A stretch of DNA of 64,000 nt from Manduca sexta (taxonomy: Eukaryota > Arthropoda > Insecta > Lepidoptera > Sphingidae): NCBI RefSeq assembly GCF_014839805.1, contig NC_051131.1, positions 2,406,913-2,470,912 on the forward strand, in the 5' to 3' direction. Within the stretch, counting starts at the first letter, position 1. Each line of letters opens with the position of its first letter. A program made the translations under genes and the position numbers. This document shows positions 57,975 to 64,000 of this stretch, piece by piece. The notes under the pieces were generated by a model. That model searched no databases. It was not told the origin of the DNA and worked only from the letters and a program-made list of their open reading frames with translations.

Positions 57975-58165
57975 TAAAAAAATGTATAATTATAAAATGT
58001 AGGTAGATATTTTAACTTTGACTTTTCGGACGACCAACACCTCATTCTCCTTCGTGACCATGAAGGCTGTGATCGTAGAAACGTCGAGTAAAAATAAGAA
58101 AATAATAGTATGAAAAAACGCGATAAAATCCGCAAAATAGTTACATTTATTGTCTTTTTGGGACA
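57975..58165 (+). mobile_element. Solo Penelope-like terminal repeat, decayed
   Basis: The order 'gtataattataaaatgtagg', 'tagatattttaactttgact', 'cgtgaccatgaaggctgtga', 'gaaacgtcgagtaaaa' and 'aacgcgataaaatccgcaaa' matches the terminal repeat of the 17-kb element and runs into its first codons (tgtct). No inverted terminus was found, unlike the mini-elements. Confidence 0.65.
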
Positions 58166-58966
58166 TTAAATTTAAAGACTCATGTAATAAGTAGGTTATG
58201 TAGCTACAATATCCCTCATCGAAACACAATAGTGCATGAGGCCGAAAAAGATAAACCTTTAATACATACCTAAAAGGATCTTCGCATACTATAGAGCATG
58301 CAATCCAGCTAGTTCGCTAAATTCGCTAAAATTATCGTAAGAAGAAACGCAATAAATTTTCGTAGTTTTTGTGAGAGCCCACGTTTGCCGTTCCCAGACG
58401 TAATTCGAGTTATCGTATTATACTTTACTCAATTTGATGTCTCGTTGTGATCAGATCAAATAATCATATTGCTTAAGAATATCGGTTCGAAGAAGACCTT
58501 AAGATAGAGAAAACTCTTTGATTTATAATAACGTAATAAGTTTGAAATAATGTTTATGTTGTGTATTTTTACATATTCGATATAAAAGGAAATCTAGTCT
58601 GATTCTCATCGATAAAGAAAGAAATTCAAAATATTATTTATAACGTTACGTATTTCAAATTATAGAAAATATTTTTAAATTCAAGCGCTAACAGAAAATA
58701 ATAAATAGTTATTTTTTTCTGGTCTTTATGAAGAGAGCCATCATCACCAGTAAAATAAAGCTAATGTAGTCTGATTAAAAGACCTTATTGCTCATAGCTA
58801 ATATATGGAAAGGGCTACGCATGCATCGCCCCATAAACACAAGAAGCTACACGTGTTGCACCGTCAGCAGAACGTGACCACCATTGACGTCAATCGGAGG
58901 GCACATGAAACCGTCGTAGCAACCGCGCCGCATTCTTGGTCCAACATCGATCAATTATCAACCTAT
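58166..58966. other. Non-coding stretch, no gene seen
   Basis: Nothing was recognised. Confidence 0.3.
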
Positions 58967-58977
58967 TTTAATTAGTA

Positions 58978-59306
58978 GCGGCGATAGCCTAGTTGGTTGT
59001 GGAACGGTCTGCCGAGACGAATGTCCGCAGGTTCAAATCCCAAGGGCACACACCTCTAATTTTTCTAAAAAATTTATGTGGTATTCCTTGTGAATTATCG
59101 CTTGTTTTAACGGTGAAGGAAAACATCGTGAGGAAACCTGCATACCTGAGAAGTTCTCTATAGGAATTTCGAGGGTGTGTGAAGTCTACCAATCCACACT
59201 AGGCCAGCGTGGTGGACTAAGGCCTAATCCCTCTCAGTAGTAGAGGAGGCCCGTGCTCAGCAGTGGGCAAGTATATAATACAGGGCTGATATTATTATTA
59301 TTATTA
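58978..59306 (+). mobile_element. Young full-length tRNA-derived SINE
   Basis: It has the same structure as the 23733 copy: head 'gcggcgatagcctagttggt', box B 'ggttcaaatccc', body and (ATT)n tail. It is flanked by the perfect 11-bp duplication TTTAATTAGTA (58967-58977 and 59307-59317). The two copies differ at only a small share of positions, so both are recent. Confidence 0.9.
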
Positions 59307-59317
59307 TTTAATTAGTA

Positions 59318-61726
59318 ATAATTTCTTATATTGTAATTTTCCATTTATAATTAAATTTCTTATTTTAATTTTGTTTTTTTTTGCGACCTCTGGCTGTGAA
59401 CTTCGTAATTACCTATATGAAATAATAACACAGTACTAAATATTTATATACAACACAGTATATTCCGACCATACCCGTCAGTGTATATTTCAGGTTAAAA
59501 TGTAGTATACATGTTAGTCTATGTATGTTTATGCCGTCAGTCGATTCGGCTTTATTTGAGAATAGCTAACAGTATAGACCGAAGTATGAGTGGGCGTCGA
59601 ATACTCATCTCCTAGATAAACTGCACTAATGGAATTAGGTAACAATCTTATTCAAAGCAAACATGTGGCTAGAATGTGGATTATAATGGATGACTCGAAC
59701 AACTATCTATTGAAAAGGATAGTGCTGCGAATCTTCTATGTATATATTATTGTTTCGTACTGGTGAACTCGCTTACTGCGGCTTAAAATTCCCTTGCAGC
59801 CTTGACATTCAGATAATATTTTTAATACTTTTGCTTTTGTATACTTATATTATTTTTTATACTGAAGTCAACTCCCAGGAGCAATCGAATAATCGTGTAT
59901 AAAACCTTACAAACAAAACCCACCAACCCCAACCCAACCTCGGCAAAGAGTCCAGGATCGCCTAGTTCTTAACCTATTAATTTTATTACTAAACCGTAAA
60001 GGCTATTCAAAACTTTAAGTACCGTGACATTAATTTAAAATAGTTATAGTTTGTCTTTTGAGTGAAAGTTAGAGAAAACAAGAGAAACCCGTTTAGATCC
60101 GTTTTAAGTTATTAAAGTGTACAGTAATAGTGGCGACTCGTCTCTACGTAGCGAGTGGAGCAGAGATTTAATTTATTCAGAACAAGCCAGCAATTTGTAA
60201 CCGAGCGTGGAATTTCATTCAGCCGCCGTCCGATTTGATAAAGATTAGGCGCCAGTGACAAAAGGAAAGCGGGTCAAGGAAAAAGAAGAGGAAAAATTTA
60301 TTAGTAACTATGTACTTGTGCCTGTGAATGTACAGAAGTTTTCTATGCTTTATATTTTTATATATTTGGGATGGTTGTGTAGTTATAATACTGTTTCGGG
60401 TCGTGAGTTTGGAATTTAATTAAATCAGAGAGTTCATCACGTTTCAGAGAGTTTGTTAGTTGCGTGGCTGTTACTTTCGTGTGGGGTTTGAGCTTCCAAT
60501 CTGAGTGGTGATAAGCGGGAATTGTTCTTTCTAGGAATAAAATTTACACTAGTAATTTTTACGAGATAACATTATTATGTAGCCTAAATGTTAGTCTAGG
60601 ATTTGGGCGGTGCGTAGCGGGTGGATGCGGGATGCTTAACAATGGGGGGCTTGATGGTCACTTTGTGAAGCGTACCTTCAGCCGCTGAAGACGATAAGTT
60701 GAATGAATTGGCTTGAAAAACATTCATAAGTTTGTGTATTTACTGTTAACAAAAATGAAATCATACACGTCTTCACAAACTTTAAATACTTAATATTAGT
60801 AGATTAGTAGGATTATAGTATTGCAGATCAATTCAACACGATAACCGCGCAAACCGCCCCGTCTCGTCTCTTAACCCCGGTAATATTACATTTGTGGGAG
60901 CTCATAAATGTGCACCGCCGACCTCAGCGCCTGCTCCCCAGTCAGTCCCCGTTACATGAACACTTCCCTTACATCTTGTTCGTACGTAGTATAAAGCTGT
61001 GCAATCTCTTTTTACAGAAGGGAGAATGCGTAAATTGGCCACCCTGAGGTAGAGTTGTTGATATATTTTTTAAAATTAATTGAATGACGATTCAAGCATG
61101 TCATTCGTCAGCTGATATGCGCTAAAACTTGTAGCAATACCTTCACCACGCACTACTTTGAATAGCTAAGTTCTTTATTTTCTTTTGTTTTATTGCATTG
61201 AAATGGACTAGGGCGTTAGACGTTAGGTTTCATAATGGCTATAATATCCATCGAACCGGAACACTACATCGCTTGCATACTACTACTTAGAAGACTCGCA
61301 TAAAACGGAAGAATTATCATCTAGGAAAAATATATAATGACCTTAAGCTTATTTGTTAAAATAATATTATAGTTATCTAGTCAACATCGTATAATAATTT
61401 TTTAATTGTTCATGTAGTTATGATTTTAAAAACAGCTATGTGAACGATTCATTCTTGACTATTCACTCGGAATTAAACTCTATTGAAATTTGTTATTAGT
61501 CCTAGCGTAATACTAGAAAACGTATGTCACTCTATGCCGCTCTCACCGCTCTGCTTGGTAATGATGATCCATTACCCAGAAAGAAATCAAATAATATGTC
61601 AAGGGAAAGCGGTAGGACACCAATCTCTATTGTACTAAACATGAAGCCTAAACGACTTAAACTAGCAACTCGTCTGCTTCCGTCAGAAGTTATACTCGCT
61701 ATATAATCACGCCTTAATCTCTAAAA
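59318..61726. other. Non-coding stretch, no gene seen
   Basis: A purine-rich moderately GC-rich segment lies at 60120-60300. A T-rich/CpG-containing segment lies at 60820-60960. Neither has an open frame that could be assigned. Confidence 0.35.
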
Positions 61727-61921
61727 GGGTAGACAGAGATGAAATCAAAGCACCCACTTTTTGCCATGTGCGCTATCGCCATATCTCGCACAAATTTCAG
61801 ACTCCGGACTAATATTGAATAGAAAAATCCAATATAACTTCGTCGACCAGATATTCGAACCCGGGTCTTTAAACTGTTATCGTACTGCACACACAATAAG
61901 ACTCCGCCATTGGGGTAACCT
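61727..61921 (-). mobile_element. SINE-D copy, nearly full length
   Basis: The minus strand starts 'ggttaccccaatggcggagt' (box A region), has 'gacccgggttcgaatatctg' (box B, altered) and 'ctattcaatattagtccgga', then 'gatatggcgatagcgca' and 'catctctgtctacccttt'. It is collinear with 30698-30955 but has an internal deletion. Confidence 0.65.
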
Positions 61922-62494
61922 CACAAAATAAAATGTAATAATATATTATACAGTAACTAAGAACCGACACAAAATAGGAGATCATTATTAAAATTGTTAC
62001 GTTCACACAAGTAATTACGGAATAGCTATCATAAAAAGTACTATTATATTACTGAGATATATGAGCCGCGAGTGAAAGCGCGTAAACATAATTTAGGTAT
62101 TTATTATGATTGCAATAAAGTATGTTTTTGCAGTTTCACTTTTCAACTCTTCGTCCACAGCCCGGCCCCTGAACGGCTTTCTGTGTCCAAGGCTCGAGTC
62201 TATTGGGAGCACTAGCAAACTAAACACAAACTCATAACGGGGTTTTGCCAATTACTGTCGTATTTAAGTCTATATCATACGAGGACGAACTGAGTTAATC
62301 ATACTCTACATAAGTATATAGATAGACAAACATAATTTCAATACGTATAACACTTGTCTGCACTGAAGCTTAAGAGATTGCAAAGAAAAAGGCTAGGTGA
62401 ATATTTGTATTAATTTCGTTTCGTGAATTGTTTACTCAAATTCTTGCGTAGGCAAAACAATATTTTAATTTTGTAAAACGTCACGTCTGAAGCC
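61922..62494. other. Non-coding stretch, no gene seen
   Basis: Nothing was recognised. Confidence 0.3.
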
Positions 62495-62605
62495 CTAAGG
62501 TTTAGGCAGAGACGCAACTTCTGCTTTATTTTCAGTAACGATAAGTTCCAAACCTATTGCTATGACGGCCACACATTCAAATCTCTGGACTCATAACGTG
62601 CGACT
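62495..62605 (-). mobile_element. SINE-D remnant
   Basis: On plus, 'ggtttaggcagagacgcaac', 'cctattgctatgacggccac' and 'aaatctctggactcataac' echo the reversed SINE-D body. It is weak and strongly decayed. Confidence 0.3.
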
Positions 62606-63511
62606 TTGAACCCACAAAAAAAACGGAATAGAACTTAAAATTAAACGGTTCACAATCTAAGTACACTATGACTGAAGTGGCGATGCATGAACACGACGTC
62701 ATATTAAATGAATGGACCACTAACCAGCTGTAAATAACCCACAAGTAGGGGTCCGAGTAACTATTTAATACTGATCTCGGATTTGGCTCCGAGAACGAGC
62801 GGACCTGACAGTTATAAAACAGTGGATACCTTATATATAGCCAGTTTTGATAAATTAATGTTTCTTTTTTTTAATTACAATCATGTATGGGCCAACGGGA
62901 AACAAAATCAACATCTCAAAACTGTGTTTTTTTATATTTTTTACCTGCCTCGGCTCCGCACGGGAAGCACTAACAATTACCTATAGCCAGATGACTTCTA
63001 GTGGAGTCATCGCTACAAAATATCACATGATCACCTGCTGGGCTAATCTGAATATTACCTAAAATTTGTTAAAATCGCTCTAACCGATTTGAAATGCATA
63101 GGAAACATATATTCACATATTTATTTTTGTATATATAGACTGATTTAACTATTTTTAAAAATACTCTGATACATTTACACTGTAGATATATGAAACTATA
63201 GATACGTGTCGAGATATGAAAATACATTGCGTATTTGATGTTTAGATAGAAATCATGAGTTTAGTGCGAGTTGTGAATAGTTCCCGTGGGTTTTGATATC
63301 GATTATTTATAAAACAATGGTTGCTGAATCCAAATATACAGTCTTGTATACTTACGTATTTTTCCTACGATCAAAGAAAATTTGTTTATAAAACGCCTTC
63401 ACAACGATTGAGATGAGCTAAAAACAGAAACACTAATATTATGCGTTTTTCAATAAGTAACATATTCGATTATTTTTAAATTTTATGGTAACAAGACATG
63501 TATGACTACTG
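62606..63511. other. Non-coding stretch, no gene seen
   Basis: Nothing was recognised. Confidence 0.3.
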
Positions 63512-63765
63512 ACTACTTCGGTGGCGTATTGGTATTGTATATGCGGTATGAAACCATTTTGAGGTTCCTGATTCGGGCAAAGTTAAATTAGGTTTTTCTG
63601 CTCAGTATTAGCCCAGAGTCTGGATTCCTACCTGATATGGCAATAGGCTCGCCGCTTATCACATCATGGTATGGTTCAAAAAGGCGAAAAGTTTGCCCTG
63701 GTTGCACCTCTGCTTATATTCCTGAAAGGGTTATACTCGTAGGCGCAATATGTGTTTGTTTTCTT
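63512..63765 (+). mobile_element. SINE-D copy, plus strand
   Basis: It starts 'actacttcggtggcgtattg' (box A) and has a diverged box B (gaggttcctgattcgggc). The body continues 'ttctgctcagtattagccca', 'gatatggcaataggctcgcc' and 'gccctggttgcacctctgct', and ends near 'tgtgtttgttttc'. It is full length but with a damaged internal promoter. Confidence 0.65.
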
Positions 63766-64000
63766 AGAAACTAAGAATGTAAGTATACGACTAAAAATAT
63801 GAAATCGGTGACTCGATAAAGAGCTGGCGTCCAGGGCTCGGCTCTTCTAATTTGAAGTTTACTGTTCATTTAATATTAATTATTGTTTAGTTTAACGGTA
63901 AAACTGTACACATTAAAGAAATCAATGCATGAAGGTTCCTATGTAGGATCTTTCGTATTAGCCTTAGTGTAGCTGTGTGCCCTTATTCCTTCCAATATTA
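63766..64000. other. Right-edge non-coding sequence
   Basis: Nothing was recognised. Confidence 0.3.

Overview
This is AT-rich insect nuclear DNA, most likely from a moth or butterfly (Lepidoptera). The inference rests on the repeat content: Helitrons with the terminal style of lepidopteran Lep1-type elements, tRNA-derived SINEs with tails of a type familiar from Lepidoptera, and Penelope, RTE and other LINE fragments. I could not confirm a single host protein-coding gene. Most open frames are short chance frames or lie inside repeats, so the window looks intergenic or intronic. Layout: 0.47-2.70 kb holds two adjacent non-autonomous Helitrons, each carrying an expanded 123-bp minisatellite. 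A 5S rRNA-like sequence followed directly by a Pol III-type T tract lies on the minus strand at 5.4-5.5 kb. A full-length tRNA-derived SINE interrupted by a small inverted-repeat element lies at 14.3-14.8 kb. The only substantial coding capacity is at 17.16-20.68 kb. It is a complete Penelope-like retroelement (reverse transcriptase plus GIY-YIG endonuclease, minus strand) bounded by a perfect 12-bp target duplication, with a partial upstream copy and an inverted terminal copy that form a foldback with arms of about 390 bp. Its single coding frame is broken by one extra base in a homopolymer. From 20.7 to 64 kb there is a patchwork of old and young repeats. Two young SINEs have perfect 11-bp target duplications (23.73 and 58.98 kb). 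Headless SINE-tail insertions lie at 30.03 and 52.35 kb. A second tRNA-derived SINE family (SINE-D here) has at least seven copies. Three further dispersed families (A, B and C here) recur. The 3' ends of an RTE-type LINE (39.9 kb) and another non-LTR LINE (48.5-49.2 kb) are recognisable. Three related hairpin-forming repeats cluster at 45.7-46.8 kb. The observations most worth following are: (i) two roughly 150-bp mini-elements at 9.8 and 49.9 kb that keep both termini of the Penelope-like element but none of its coding region, which suggests a non-autonomous Penelope-derived family; (ii) a 40-nt sequence with an A12 tail between 14-15 bp target duplications at 23.57 kb; (iii) the CCCACGC/GCGTGGG hairpin repeats; (iv) the YVDE active site of the reverse transcriptase; and (v) an RFX-type X-box palindrome near 54.82 kb. 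Family names A-D and SINE-D are labels used only here; no database search was possible.
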